A stretch of 13,300 bases of DNA from Bacillota bacterium (lineage in GTDB: Bacteria; Bacillota; Clostridia; Oscillospirales; Ruminococcaceae), in assembly GCA_023439605.1 (NCBI GenBank), contig JAEXNS010000307.1, forward strand, positions 1 to 13,300, read 5' to 3'. This document shows, piece by piece, positions 1 to 7,414 of this stretch; position 1 is the stretch's first letter, and the number at the start of each line of letters is the position of its first letter. Position numbers and translations under genes: made by a program. A model generated the notes under the pieces. That model ran no database searches and had not been told where the DNA came from. It saw only the letters and a list, made by a program, of their open reading frames with translations.

Positions 1-289
1 GAACACATGAAACTGCAATTTTTATCCACATTGTGATTTTATCTTTTTGAATTATTGGTTTTTCCTTAAATGAAAATGGAAATATTTTTTTCCAAAATAA
101 AATTACAACAGCTAAAATAGCACCTAACTGTACAACCACAAAAAACATTTCTTTAAATTCCGAAGATTGCTTTAACTGAAAAAATTCATCAAAAAGCAAC
201 ATATGCCCTGTGCTACTTATAGGTAACCATTCCGTAATCCCTTCTATTATTCCTAAAAAAATCGCCTTTAATATCTCTAAATATCTCAT
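1..289 (-). CDS. uppP: Undecaprenyl-diphosphatase UppP/BacA, 5' part only (cut by left edge)
   Basis: This membrane enzyme dephosphorylates undecaprenyl diphosphate, recycling the lipid carrier for peptidoglycan and other wall polymers. It confers bacitracin tolerance when overproduced. The visible N-terminus (about 96 residues) starts MRYLEILKAIFLG and contains the family signature GIIEGITEWLPISSTGHM at about residues 13-30, with the catalytic glutamates (ExxxE) and the PISSTGH segment. A hydrophobic helix, VVVQLGAILAVVILFW, follows near residues 46-61. The ATG at 289-287 is preceded on the minus strand by an AGAAAGG ribosome site about 8 nt away. The rest of the gene, normally about 270 residues in all, lies outside the window. 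The signature is unambiguous; physiological role is inferred from the family. Confidence 0.93.
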   Translation of the reverse strand, partial: MRYLEILKAIFLGIIEGITEWLPISSTGHMLLFDEFFQLKQSSEFKEMFFVVVQLGAILAVVILFWKKIFPFSFKEKPIIQKDKITMWIKIAVSCV

Positions 290-351
290 TTTTATATGCC
301 TTTCTTTTTGTATTTTTTATCAAATTAGTAAATCTGTGTCCCTAATGTCAT

Positions 352-558
352 CAACTTAGTGGAAAAATTAAAGTTTTACTCGATTTTTTCAAAAAATCGT
401 AGTTTTTCAAAGGGCAACGCCCTTGGTCGCTTTCCTCAGAAATCGAAATCTTTATGCTTTAAGAGCTTTTTTGCTTCTTTTGGCGATAGAAAAAGAAGCG
501 GAGTTTGAGGCAGAGCCTCATAAATTGCGTCAGCAATTTGCTTAAGTTGACGACATTG
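352..558 (+). repeat. Interspersed repeat, copy A (chain of short hairpins)
   Basis: About 207 bp that reappears in reverse complement at 10651-10858 with roughly 90% identity by eye. It is visibly richer in GC than the flanking genes and holds a series of short inverted repeats: CGATTTTTT/AAAAAATCG (about 381-400), AAGGGC/GCCCTT, CGCTTTC/GAAATCG (imperfect here, perfect in the other copy), GCTTCTTTT/AAAAGAAGC, TGAGGC/GCCTCA and AAATTGC/GCAATTT. No reading frame or known element family is recognised. It fills the gap between uppP and the small membrane gene together with the module at 558-586. Role unknown. Confidence 0.85.
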
Positions 559-586
559 CCTGGTCGACTCCGCAGAGTCGAAACCC
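558..586 (+). repeat. Short repeat module with TCGACTC/GAGTCGA hairpin, copy 1
   Basis: This 29-bp module directly abuts the hairpin-chain repeat. It contains a 7-bp stem TCGACTC/GAGTCGA with loop CGCA, followed by AAACCC. A direct copy with two differences lies at 5333-5361; one of the differences breaks one base pair of the stem. There is no T-run on either side, so it is not a convincing intrinsic terminator for the minus-strand genes. Confidence 0.75.
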
Positions 587-627
587 CTAGAAAAAATCAA
601 TTTTCAACCTTAGCTGATAAATATTAA

Positions 628-909
628 TCATTTAAATAACCATTGGTAAATAATAAGACAAATAAACATTGCTGCAAAGGCTGTTATAAAAATAGTCATT
701 CTTTTTCTAAGTTTGTTTCCTGTTTTATCTGCTTCCTTCATTACAGCTGCTGCTGTCCAAAAAAAAGTGACGATCATTAATACCACAGTAATAGGTATAC
801 CTATGTTTATTGGAATTGCATGTATCATCGATAAAACACAGGTTATCACGGCTATTGTACTTAAAGCCATTCTTATTTTAATGTCTAAATTTGGTTTATT
901 ATCCTTCAT
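628..909 (-). CDS. Small membrane protein of unknown function (93 aa)
   Basis: I do not recognise this protein. It has a short basic/polar N-terminus (MKDNKPNLDIKIR) and three likely membrane helices at about residues 14-33, 35-57 and 71-91. A charged loop (KEADKTGNKLRKR) lies between helices 2 and 3, suggesting a cytoplasmic positive-inside loop. Its ATG shares one base with the stop codon of the upstream DUF896 gene (TAATG), so translation is probably coupled. It is the last gene of a three-gene set with the NUDIX hydrolase. No enzymatic motif is visible. Confidence 0.72.
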   Translation of the reverse strand: MKDNKPNLDIKIRMALSTIAVITCVLSMIHAIPINIGIPITVVLMIVTFFWTAAAVMKEADKTGNKLRKRMTIFITAFAAMFICLIIYQWLFK

Positions 910-1118
910 TACTTAACACTCTTCTCTTTTACTTTATTTTTATTTCCTTTTTCGTCAACAATATAACAGTTATTTAAATGTGATTTTAAACTACCCATTA
1001 TTGAACATCTGTATTCATTTCTAAGCTCTGCTTGCTCGATTTTTTCCTCTTCTGTCAATTTTGTAATTTTTGACTTTCTTGCAAGTTCATTTATCCTGTC
1101 AATTTTTTTTTGTTCCAT
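909..1118 (-). CDS. DUF896 (YnzC/UPF0291) family protein
   Basis: A 69-residue protein starting MEQKKIDRINELARKSK, then LTEEEKIEQAELRNEY, the hallmark helical hairpin of the DUF896/UPF0291 family. Bacillus subtilis YnzC belongs to it; the molecular role is not settled. The conserved part covers about residues 1-55, ending in a NCYIVDEKG stretch, followed by a lysine-rich tail. It begins 3 nt after the NUDIX stop codon, and its AGAGGTG ribosome site lies inside the last codons of the NUDIX gene. It ends overlapping the small membrane gene by one base. Family assignment is confident; function is not known. Confidence 0.88.
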   Translation of the reverse strand: MEQKKIDRINELARKSKITKLTEEEKIEQAELRNEYRCSIMGSLKSHLNNCYIVDEKGNKNKVKEKSVK

Positions 1119-1121
1119 TTT

Positions 1122-1622
1122 TTACACCTCTAACAAAGCATTTATTGCTATTTTCTTATATATATCATCTCTATGTTTAGCCGTCTTAATAATTTCTATT
1201 AATTCTTCCTTTGTCACCAACTTTACACTATCTACCTCGGTTTTCTCCAAAACGCAGTCATTTAGTGTGAAGTTTTTTTCAGCTAACCACATGTCAAATA
1301 TAGCTGTTTTATCAAAATATCTACCTAAAAATTTCATGTTTTTCTTTTCAATTTCAATACCTATTTCTTCAAAGTTTTCACGTATTGCAGCATCCTGACT
1401 TGTTTCATTTGTCATGGTTGCACCACCTGAAACGTCCCAAATACCTGGAAGAAATGATTTGTCTAAAGCACGTCTTTGAATAAGATATTTATTTTCAAGA
1501 TTTCTCAAAAAAATTTGTGCAACCATAATATATTCACCTTGTTGCAATTTTTCTCCTCTATTGATTTTTTTTCCTGTAAAAACACCATTTTTATCATAAA
1601 CATCTAAAATTTCTTTTACCAT
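1122..1622 (-). CDS. NUDIX hydrolase
   Basis: NUDIX enzymes hydrolyse nucleoside-diphosphate-linked substrates using a divalent metal held by the Nudix box. In this 166-residue protein the box GX5EX7REUXEEXGU runs from G67 to I89: G67, E73, R81-E82, E85-E86, G88 and I89 all match. The usually aliphatic residue after RE is N83. The lead-in (YDKNG...INRGEKLQQGEY, then the LIQRRALDKSFLPGIWD strand) is typical of a broad Nudix group of unknown substrate that resembles isopentenyl-diphosphate isomerase in layout. The ATG is preceded by GAGGG 7 nt upstream. It heads the minus-strand set with DUF896 and a small membrane protein and is divergent from the fabG-like gene. Substrate cannot be predicted. 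Confidence 0.92.
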   Translation of the reverse strand: MVKEILDVYDKNGVFTGKKINRGEKLQQGEYIMVAQIFLRNLENKYLIQRRALDKSFLPGIWDVSGGATMTNETSQDAAIRENFEEIGIEIEKKNMKFLGRYFDKTAIFDMWLAEKNFTLNDCVLEKTEVDSVKLVTKEELIEIIKTAKHRDDIYKKIAINALLEV

Positions 1623-1813
1623 AATAAAACCCTCATACTCTGTTGATATTCAGCCCCATTTTTAATTCTGAAAAATATGTCACTATATAAATCAATCGTA
1701 AAGTCAATTAGCTTAATAGAAACCATAATATACATGAAATATTTACTTAAATTTTAAATAAAATAAACAATAATTCATTTTATCATATTTTATACTTTTT
1801 TTCAATATAATCT

Positions 1814-1841
1814 TTGCTTTTTAATTTAATTATGGTATTAT
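1814..1841 (+). promoter_or_regulatory. Putative sigma-A promoter for the FabG-type gene
   Basis: TTGCTT (1814-1819), a 16-nt spacer and TATTAT (1836-1841), about 47 nt before the start codon. The surrounding DNA is so AT-rich that chance matches are common, so this is only a reasonable candidate. Confidence 0.4.
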
Positions 1842-1888
1842 TATATTCGTGAGTTTTATAAATAAGTAAAAAAGAGGGTTTTAATATT

Positions 1889-2605
1889 ATGAAAACTGCA
1901 TTAATTACTGGTGCATCAAAAGGCATTGGTGCAAAAATAGCTGAAACACTTTCTTATGAAGGTTATAATGTTGTAATTAAATATAACCAAAGCCAAGAGG
2001 ACGCTATTTTACTTGCAAACAAAATTAATGGTATAGCTATAAAAGCAGATATATCTAAAATAGATGAAGTTGAAAAAATGATTTTGGAAACCATAAACAA
2101 ATTTTCTAAAATAGATGTTCTAGTCAACAACGCTGGTATTTCTTTATCTGGACTTTTTACAGATATACCTTCTGATGCTATATCAAATTTATTTAACGTT
2201 AATGTCATGGGTACTTTTAACTGTACAAAAGCTGTTTTGCCTCATATGATAAACAGAAAAAGAGGTAAAATAGTAAACATTTCCTCTATGTGGGGAGAAG
2301 TAGGTGCTTCATGTGAAGTACATTATTCAGCTTCTAAAGCTGCAATAATTGGTTTTACAAAAGCATTGGCAAAAGAAGTAGGTCCTAGTGGTATACAGGT
2401 TAATTGTATTTCTCCAGGTCTAATAGTAACGGATATGAATAAAAATCTTTCATCGCTGGACTTAAATTCAATAAAAGAGGAAACGCCCTTGCAATGTTTA
2501 GGTTCTACTGAAGATATAGCAAACGCTACTTCTTTTTTTTGTTCTGAGAAATCAAACTTTATAACTGGTCAAGTTTTAGGTGTTAATGGTGGATTAATAA
2601 TTTAA
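1889..2605 (+). CDS. fabG: SDR-family oxidoreductase, FabG-type 3-oxoacyl-ACP reductase
   Basis: A classical short-chain dehydrogenase/reductase of 238 residues, full length for the family. The dinucleotide-binding TGASKGIG is at residues 7-14, NNAG at 80-83, structural N105, catalytic S133, and Y146-x3-K150 in the YSASK motif, with PG at 176-177. In FabG the reaction is NADPH-dependent reduction of 3-oxoacyl-ACP during fatty-acid elongation. The gene stands alone, outside a fab cluster, so a different oxo substrate is possible and the symbol is by resemblance only. ATG at 1889 follows GAGGG with an 8-nt gap. A strong hairpin lies 20 nt after the stop. Confidence 0.85.
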   Translation: MKTALITGASKGIGAKIAETLSYEGYNVVIKYNQSQEDAILLANKINGIAIKADISKIDEVEKMILETINKFSKIDVLVNNAGISLSGLFTDIPSDAISNLFNVNVMGTFNCTKAVLPHMINRKRGKIVNISSMWGEVGASCEVHYSASKAAIIGFTKALAKEVGPSGIQVNCISPGLIVTDMNKNLSSLDLNSIKEETPLQCLGSTEDIANATSFFCSEKSNFITGQVLGVNGGLII

Positions 2606-2624
2606 GTATTTATAAATTTATTTA

Positions 2625-2676
2625 AATATTGTAATACAAAAAATATAATAAATTTCATTTTTTGTATTACAATATT
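2625..2676. terminator. 20-bp perfect AT-only hairpin after fabG
   Basis: Left arm 2625-2644 and right arm 2657-2676 are exact reverse complements (20 bp) around a 12-nt loop. The stem has only three G-C pairs. T-rich sequence follows on the plus strand (a T7 run begins at 2693), not immediately. Location 20 nt after the fabG-type stop suggests transcription termination, possibly helped by the long stem; weaker than a classic GC-rich terminator. Confidence 0.6.
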
Positions 2677-2801
2677 AACTATTATTATATTATTTTTTTA
2701 CCATACACAAAACAAAAATTATATAATATATACAAATTACACATTTAGTTTTTATAAAATATATAATTTTTAAGCAATGAAACAAAGATATTTTTATAGT
2801 A

Positions 2802-2830
2802 TTGCAGTTTAAAAAATAATATGATATATT
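2802..2830 (+). promoter_or_regulatory. Putative extended -10 promoter for the LtaS-like operon
   Basis: TTGCAG (2802-2807), a 17-nt spacer and TATATT (2825-2830), with TG at 2822-2823 giving a TGn extension. It leaves a leader of about 75 nt. An overlapping TATAAT at 2830-2835 has no -35 box at normal distance. Confidence 0.5.
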
Positions 2831-2913
2831 ATAATAGCAGAAAAAAAGTATACAGAAATTTTACAAGGTTTTTTCCAAAAAAATATATCTGTAAATAGGA
2901 AAAGGTGATCTAT

Positions 2914-4800
2914 ATGAAAAAAGTATTTCAAGAATTCATAAAAAGACCTCTAGCAAATAAATTATCAAACAAAATTATTACAAATAAATTAATAAAAAAA
3001 TTGATGGAATTTCAAAACAAAAGAAATCACAATTCTGAGCATTATAAAATGACTAATTTTTTTATTACACTTCTATTCCCTATATTTATAGTGAGCATAT
3101 CAGAAATTAATCAAATGAAATATGTAAGCAACTTCATATTATTTGTTGTAAAACGTCCTTCGGTAATGATTTTTAACGTTTTTATAGCAACTACAATATT
3201 TTGGGCACTAATTTTTATTTTCAAAAAAATATGGTTTGCTATAACTGTTCATGGAGTAAGTTATTTTGCTTTAAGTATAGTCGAACTGTTTAAATACGGT
3301 ACAAATGGAAACCATTTATTAGTCATGGACATGAAGTTATTTAGAAGCGTAAAAAGTCTATCTTCTTTTGCCTATATAAAAATAACCCCTTTACTTGTCA
3401 TTTATACAATGATATTATTAACGTTTATACTAATATCATTTTGGTTCAATCCTAAAGTAAATATAAACATTAAAAAGAGGTTAATTACGGCAACTAGCTG
3501 CCTTGCCTTATTTGCTTCAATAATATTCATCCCCACTATATCCCATCCTATATTTAACTTCTTTAAAGTTGATACTACCTATGCTTCAAATGTATTTAAA
3601 TTAAATGAAAAATTCGAAAATAATAGTTTTTTAGCATTTATGGTTGAAACTACAAATGCTAGCATTTCAGATAAATTAACCACACCAAATGAATATAATG
3701 AAGAAGTAATAGAGGATTATATGTCTTTAAAGATTGATGAACAAATGTCTTCCTCAAATTTCAAAAAACCAAATGTAATTGTGGTAATGTCAGAAGCATT
3801 TGCTGATTTTAGAGCTTTTGAAAACTTAAATCTTGAAACCAACGCTTATGATAAATTTGATAAAATAAGAAATTCTCCTCAAAGCTATGCCGGGAAAACA
3901 ATAGTTCCTACTTTCGCAAGTTTTACCGTAAGAACAGAATTTGAACTTATTTTTGGATTACCAGTAAAATCACTAAAAGACCCTAACATGCCTCAAAGAC
4001 TTCTTATTGAAAGAGAACAACCCACAATACTTCAGTACTATAAAAGCCTAGGATATGAAACAGCTTATGTACATCCCTTTTTAGGCAGCTTTTATTCTCG
4101 TAAAAAATTATATCCTTATCTAGGATTTAATCAACTCTTTTTTGATGATTCGCTTACAGTTCCTGTTGAATATTACGGTTCATATATAAAAGATTCTGTT
4201 GTTTTTGATCAAATAGAAAAGTTAATAAATGAAACTGATGAGCCACTTTATTTACATACTACTACAATGCAAAATCATCAACCATATAATTATGGAGATA
4301 CTCCAGAAGACGAATTTAATAATTATTTAACCAATTTATCAGTAACTGGAGAAGATTTAGAAGTATTTATAAATAATCTAAATAAAATAGATGAACCTAC
4401 TATAGTTTTCTTTACTGGTGACCATTTTCCTTCTCTAAAAGCTGAAAATAATAAATACAACGATTTAGGTATAAACAGTGGAAACTGTGGCATAGTTTAC
4501 GAACAGTCCTATTTTATTTGGAATAACTATGGCTTATCATATGATAAAATGCCTACCAATAATTTCTCTACTTTCTATGTTCCATATGTAATATATGACT
4601 TAATTGATGCTCCAAAAGATAACTTTATATCTTTAATGTTAGATAAACTTTCAAAAACACCCATCTATTCAACTCAGTATGATTCAACAATACCAAATGA
4701 TTCTGAATTAGATGTTTTAACATATGACAGAATTTTAGGCGAACACTTATCAACAAATGAAGAAATAATGGAAAAAGAGGTTGAAGATTTAGATGAATAA
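2914..4800 (+). CDS. LtaS/MdoB-type membrane phosphoglycerol (or phosphoethanolamine) transferase
   Basis: Membrane-anchored member of the alkaline-phosphatase/sulfatase superfamily. LtaS relatives polymerise glycerolphosphate from phosphatidylglycerol to make lipoteichoic acid outside the cell; others transfer phosphoethanolamine. From the ATG it has 628 residues. About five membrane helices lie near 49-63, 83-103, 106-126, 157-178 and 190-209, then an extracytoplasmic catalytic domain from about 285. Active-site residues can be placed: E294 (VVMSEAF), nucleophile T338 before VRTEFE, H455 (QNHQPY), D503-H504 (TGDH). These match S. aureus LtaS E255, T300, D475, H476 in order and spacing. The start is ATG 2914, preceded by AAAGGTG with a 6-nt gap; an in-frame GTG at 2905 lies inside that ribosome site. 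The 3' end overlaps the thioesterase gene by 8 nt. The C-terminus ends in an acidic tail. Exact substrate uncertain. Confidence 0.88.
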   Translation: MKKVFQEFIKRPLANKLSNKIITNKLIKKLMEFQNKRNHNSEHYKMTNFFITLLFPIFIVSISEINQMKYVSNFILFVVKRPSVMIFNVFIATTIFWALIFIFKKIWFAITVHGVSYFALSIVELFKYGTNGNHLLVMDMKLFRSVKSLSSFAYIKITPLLVIYTMILLTFILISFWFNPKVNINIKKRLITATSCLALFASIIFIPTISHPIFNFFKVDTTYASNVFKLNEKFENNSFLAFMVETTNASISDKLTTPNEYNEEVIEDYMSLKIDEQMSSSNFKKPNVIVVMSEAFADFRAFENLNLETNAYDKFDKIRNSPQSYAGKTIVPTFASFTVRTEFELIFGLPVKSLKDPNMPQRLLIEREQPTILQYYKSLGYETAYVHPFLGSFYSRKKLYPYLGFNQLFFDDSLTVPVEYYGSYIKDSVVFDQIEKLINETDEPLYLHTTTMQNHQPYNYGDTPEDEFNNYLTNLSVTGEDLEVFINNLNKIDEPTIVFFTGDHFPSLKAENNKYNDLGINSGNCGIVYEQSYFIWNNYGLSYDKMPTNNFSTFYVPYVIYDLIDAPKDNFISLMLDKLSKTPIYSTQYDSTIPNDSELDVLTYDRILGEHLSTNEEIMEKEVEDLDE

Positions 4801-5191
4801 CAAAAATTTAGTCGGAAAAGAAGGCTTCGCAGAAACAACAGTAACCAACACAAACTGTGCAGATTATGTAAAAAGCGGTTCTCTACAAGTTTTTTCTACA
4901 CCTATGATGATAGCTTTAATAGAAGAAGCCTCTGTAAATGCACTTGCTCCTTATTTAGATGATGAAGAAACAACTGTTGGAACCTATATAAATGTATATC
5001 ATTTATCCGCAACACCTTTAAATATAAAAGTAACTGCAAAAGCTATTATAGCTTCCATAAATGAGAAAGAAATTGTATTTGAAATTTCTGCATCTGACGA
5101 AAAGGGATTAATAGGCAAAGGTGAACACAAAAGATTTTTAGTAAATTCAAAAAGATTTTTGGAAAAAACAAATAGTAAATTTAATAACTAA
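4793..5191 (+). CDS. FlK-like hotdog-fold thioesterase
   Basis: A 132-residue single hotdog protein of the fluoroacetyl-CoA thioesterase (FlK)-like group. It contains SGSLQVFSTPMMIALIEEAS (residues 28-47), the family hallmark. T36, E44 and H70 have the same spacing as FlK catalytic residues T42, E50 and H76, so an acyl-CoA thioesterase activity is plausible. FlK's fluoroacetate specificity is exceptional and should not be assumed. Its ATG overlaps the end of the LtaS-like gene (ATGAATAA), implying coupled translation; the nearest GAGG is a rather long 12 nt upstream. A strong hairpin follows the stop codon. Why it accompanies a lipoteichoic-acid-type enzyme is unclear; both touch lipid metabolism, but that link is inference. 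Confidence 0.85.
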   Translation: MNNKNLVGKEGFAETTVTNTNCADYVKSGSLQVFSTPMMIALIEEASVNALAPYLDDEETTVGTYINVYHLSATPLNIKVTAKAIIASINEKEIVFEISASDEKGLIGKGEHKRFLVNSKRFLEKTNSKFNN

Positions 5192-5195
5192 AATA

Positions 5196-5254
5196 AAAAT
5201 CTCCTTTATAAAATTAACTGCTCAATTAGAGTGAGTTTTTATAAAGGAGATTTT
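5196..5254. terminator. 18-bp hairpin terminator after the thioesterase gene
   Basis: Arms 5196-5213 and 5237-5254 are perfect reverse complements (18 bp), with a 23-nt loop. The core CTCCTTTATA gives moderate GC. The right arm ends in TTTT on the plus strand and the left arm begins with AAAA, so it could act from both sides. It begins 4 nt after the stop codon at 5191. Confidence 0.75.
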
Positions 5255-5270
5255 AATACTTAATTGAATG

Positions 5271-5328
5271 TTGCTATTCAGCTATATGTATAAGGCGTGG
5301 ATATTTTACCGAAGGTCCAAGGCGATCG
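5271..5328 (+). repeat. Interspersed repeat module (GAAGGTCCA type), copy 1
   Basis: A 58-bp stretch repeated in the same orientation at 13132-13189, with about nine differences by eye. The best-conserved core is TTTTACCGAAGGTCCA. It is more GC-rich than its AT-rich surroundings. In this 346-nt gap (5192-5537) it is preceded by the terminator and followed by the 29-bp TCGACTC-type module and the promoter of the next operon; I see no gene in the gap. Confidence 0.78.
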
Positions 5329-5332
5329 TAAA

Positions 5333-5361
5333 GCCCGGTCGCCTCCGCAGAGTCGAAACCC
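5333..5361 (+). repeat. Short repeat module with GAGTCGA, copy 2
   Basis: Matches 558-586 at 27 of 29 positions, including CTCCGCAGAGTCGAAACCC. Here it follows the GAAGGTCCA module instead of the hairpin chain, showing that the modules combine differently at different sites. Confidence 0.75.
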
Positions 5362-5440
5362 TTGCAATACTAAGCTCCATAAGAAATAAAGTGTTTTATA
5401 GTCTAAATAGTATTATTTCATAATAATGGCTATTATAATA

Positions 5441-5469
5441 TTTACAAGGCATTTTTTTTATGTTATAAT
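5441..5469 (+). promoter_or_regulatory. Sigma-A promoter of the lipoprotein/ABC operon
   Basis: TTTACA (5441-5446), an exact 17-nt spacer and consensus TATAAT (5464-5469) with TG at 5461-5462, i.e. an extended -10. The leader is about 60 nt to the ATG at 5538. No clear operator palindrome is seen. Confidence 0.72.
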
Positions 5470-5537
5470 ATTATCATGCTCAAAATATTTTAACATAAAA
5501 AATATTTTTTGTAATAATTATATATTGGAGGTTTAAA

Positions 5538-6689
5538 ATGAAAAAAATACTATGTCTAATATTATCCCTAACTTCTTTGTTCTTATTTATTTCATGTGAT
5601 AAAAATAACGTGTCTAGATCATCAGTAAATAATGAACAGTTCAACAAATGGAACTACACAACAATGAACGATAATTTATTGTACCGAACTGAGGATAATA
5701 TATATTTACTTGATTATAATACAATGAAAAAAGCAGAACTTTGCAATATTCCTAACTGTTCTCATAATTCTATAAAATGTTTAAAATACAATCTATCTTC
5801 AAAATCAGAAACACAATCACCAGTAATCTACAATAATAACGCTTATTTTTTCCAAACGTCAAGTGAAGAATATGAAGAAGAGGGATTAATAAAAATAAAG
5901 TTAAAGACAAAGATTATAAAATATAGCTTTGAAACTCTAAAATTTGATGTCTTTCTAGAGTTTGAGGGATATTTAGCTAATTCAGGTTTTGGTTCATATT
6001 TAATGGACTCTAAATATTACTTTATTTGCACTGATGGAGATTTTTTACACGACGAATTAGGAAACATTCTTTCATTAACTACCCTTGGCCCATCTTCTTT
6101 ATTTTGTGTTGATTTACAAAATGGTAAATATGATAATATGGGTACCATTTGTGATTTTGATAAATTAAAAAAAGAAACTCCAAACATAAACTCAATTGCT
6201 ACTTATTTAATTGGGAAAACAGACAATAAACTTTATTTCGGATTAAATTACCTAGAAAAAGAAATGGAAAATCTTGAAGACATGCCCGAATTCACAGGTA
6301 AAACCTATTCTTTTGATATTGAAAAAAAAGAGTTTAGTAAAGTAAATGATAATATGGGGTTATTTGTATCAGATAATTACTACGCATATTTTAAGTCTAA
6401 AGAAGACCACACAGTAATAATAGAAGACATTAAAACTGGTGAATTATACGATGGACCAAAAACAGTAAATATAAATATAGGTTCTATATCTATATTTGAC
6501 GATAAACTATGGTATGCCTCAAATTGTTTTGATATAAAAACATCTAAGCAAGTAAAGTTTTCTAATTTAGAAGATGCATATACAGTTTCTTTATATAAAG
6601 ATAACTATATAATTATGGGATACGATAATTCAAAAGTTGAAATAGAAAAACTACCCATAAGTGACTTGGAGAAACAACTGTATGAATAA
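5538..6689 (+). CDS. Putative lipoprotein, probable beta-propeller-like, partner of ABC exporter
   Basis: A 383-residue protein with a type II signal peptide: basic MKK, hydrophobic residues 4-19, and C20 in LFISC as the likely lipidated cysteine (F at -3 is slightly unusual). The rest is rich in short strand-like repeats ('YLLDYNTMKK', 'AYFFQTS', 'KLYFGLNY', 'KLWYASN'), resembling the propeller-type lipoproteins of Clostridia. C69, C74, H76 and C81 form a CX4CXHX4C motif of the 'LC..PNC.H....C' type that I recall from such lipoproteins; it may bind metal or form disulfides. A GGAGG site with a 7-nt gap precedes the ATG. It overlaps the ATPase gene by 8 nt, so it probably works with that transporter as an extracellular sensor, substrate-binding or immunity component; which one is not known. 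Confidence 0.75.
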   Translation: MKKILCLILSLTSLFLFISCDKNNVSRSSVNNEQFNKWNYTTMNDNLLYRTEDNIYLLDYNTMKKAELCNIPNCSHNSIKCLKYNLSSKSETQSPVIYNNNAYFFQTSSEEYEEEGLIKIKLKTKIIKYSFETLKFDVFLEFEGYLANSGFGSYLMDSKYYFICTDGDFLHDELGNILSLTTLGPSSLFCVDLQNGKYDNMGTICDFDKLKKETPNINSIATYLIGKTDNKLYFGLNYLEKEMENLEDMPEFTGKTYSFDIEKKEFSKVNDNMGLFVSDNYYAYFKSKEDHTVIIEDIKTGELYDGPKTVNINIGSISIFDDKLWYASNCFDIKTSKQVKFSNLEDAYTVSLYKDNYIIMGYDNSKVEIEKLPISDLEKQLYE

Positions 6690-7413
6690 ACTTGAAATAA
6701 AAAAAGTAAGTAAATACTATGGAAAAAAACACGCTTTAAAATCATTTGACTTTATTTTTTCAAATGGTATTTATGGCTTGCTTGGTCCAAACGGAGCTGG
6801 AAAATCAACATTAATGAATTTAATAAGTGGCAATTTAAAACACGAAAAAGATGGTGGTAAAATTTTATGGAATGGCATTGAAACATACAAATTAAATCAC
6901 AACTTTCAAAAAATACTTGGTTTTATGCCTCAACAACAAAATCTATATGATAACATGACTGCCTATGATTTTATGGGTTATATTTCAGCTTTAAAAAACA
7001 TAGATAAATTAACAGCAAAAAAAGAAATTCAAAGTTTACTCGAAAAAGTTGAACTTCAAGAAGATGCTCATAAAAAGATAGGTGGATTTTCAGGCGGAAT
7101 GAAGCAAAGACTTTTAATTGCATCTTCTTTGTTAGGTGATCCAAAACTTCTCATTATGGATGAACCAACAGCAGGACTTGACCCAAAACAAAGAGTAATT
7201 ATAAAAAAATTAACTAAAGAACTTTCAAATGAAATGATAATAATAATTTCAACACATATTATTTCTGATATAGAAAATATAGCAAAAGAAATACTACTTA
7301 TAAAAGAAGGCGTTTTAATAGAAAGTGGAACTCCTGATTCATTAATATCAAGTGTTCCACTTGAAGAAAAAAGTCTAGAAAATTTATATATGTATTATTA
7401 TGGAGATGAGTAA
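6682..7413 (+). CDS. ABC transporter ATP-binding protein
   Basis: A 243-residue nucleotide-binding subunit of the ABC-2 exporter type. Walker A GPNGAGKST is at 35-43, Q-loop glutamine in MPQQQ around 84-86, signature FSGGMKQ at 136-142, Walker B LLIMDE at 156-161 with the D-loop GLD after it, and the switch H192 in STH. All residues needed for ATP hydrolysis are present. I place the start at ATG 6682, with TTGGAGA 9 nt upstream; an in-frame GTG at 6661 lacks this. The ATG overlaps the lipoprotein stop as ATGAATAA. It should form a complex with the membrane protein encoded immediately downstream. Substrate unknown; related modules move lipids, antibiotics or peptides. Confidence 0.93.
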   Translation: MNKLEIKKVSKYYGKKHALKSFDFIFSNGIYGLLGPNGAGKSTLMNLISGNLKHEKDGGKILWNGIETYKLNHNFQKILGFMPQQQNLYDNMTAYDFMGYISALKNIDKLTAKKEIQSLLEKVELQEDAHKKIGGFSGGMKQRLLIASSLLGDPKLLIMDEPTAGLDPKQRVIIKKLTKELSNEMIIIISTHIISDIENIAKEILLIKEGVLIESGTPDSLISSVPLEEKSLENLYMYYYGDE

Positions 7414-7414
7414 A

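Noticed and set aside
352..558. Possible CRISPR array because of serial palindromes
   Set aside because: The hairpins differ from one another and there are no equal-length repeats separated by spacers.
713..916. 67-residue plus-strand frame
   Set aside because: Antisense shadow of the small membrane gene, without a ribosome site.
1675..1707. Minus-strand promoter for the NUDIX gene (TTGACT at 1707-1702, TATAGT at 1687-1682)
   Set aside because: Spacer is only 14 nt, too short for a normal sigma-A promoter.
1963..2208. 81-residue minus-strand frame
   Set aside because: Antisense to the fabG-type gene, which has a complete SDR motif set.
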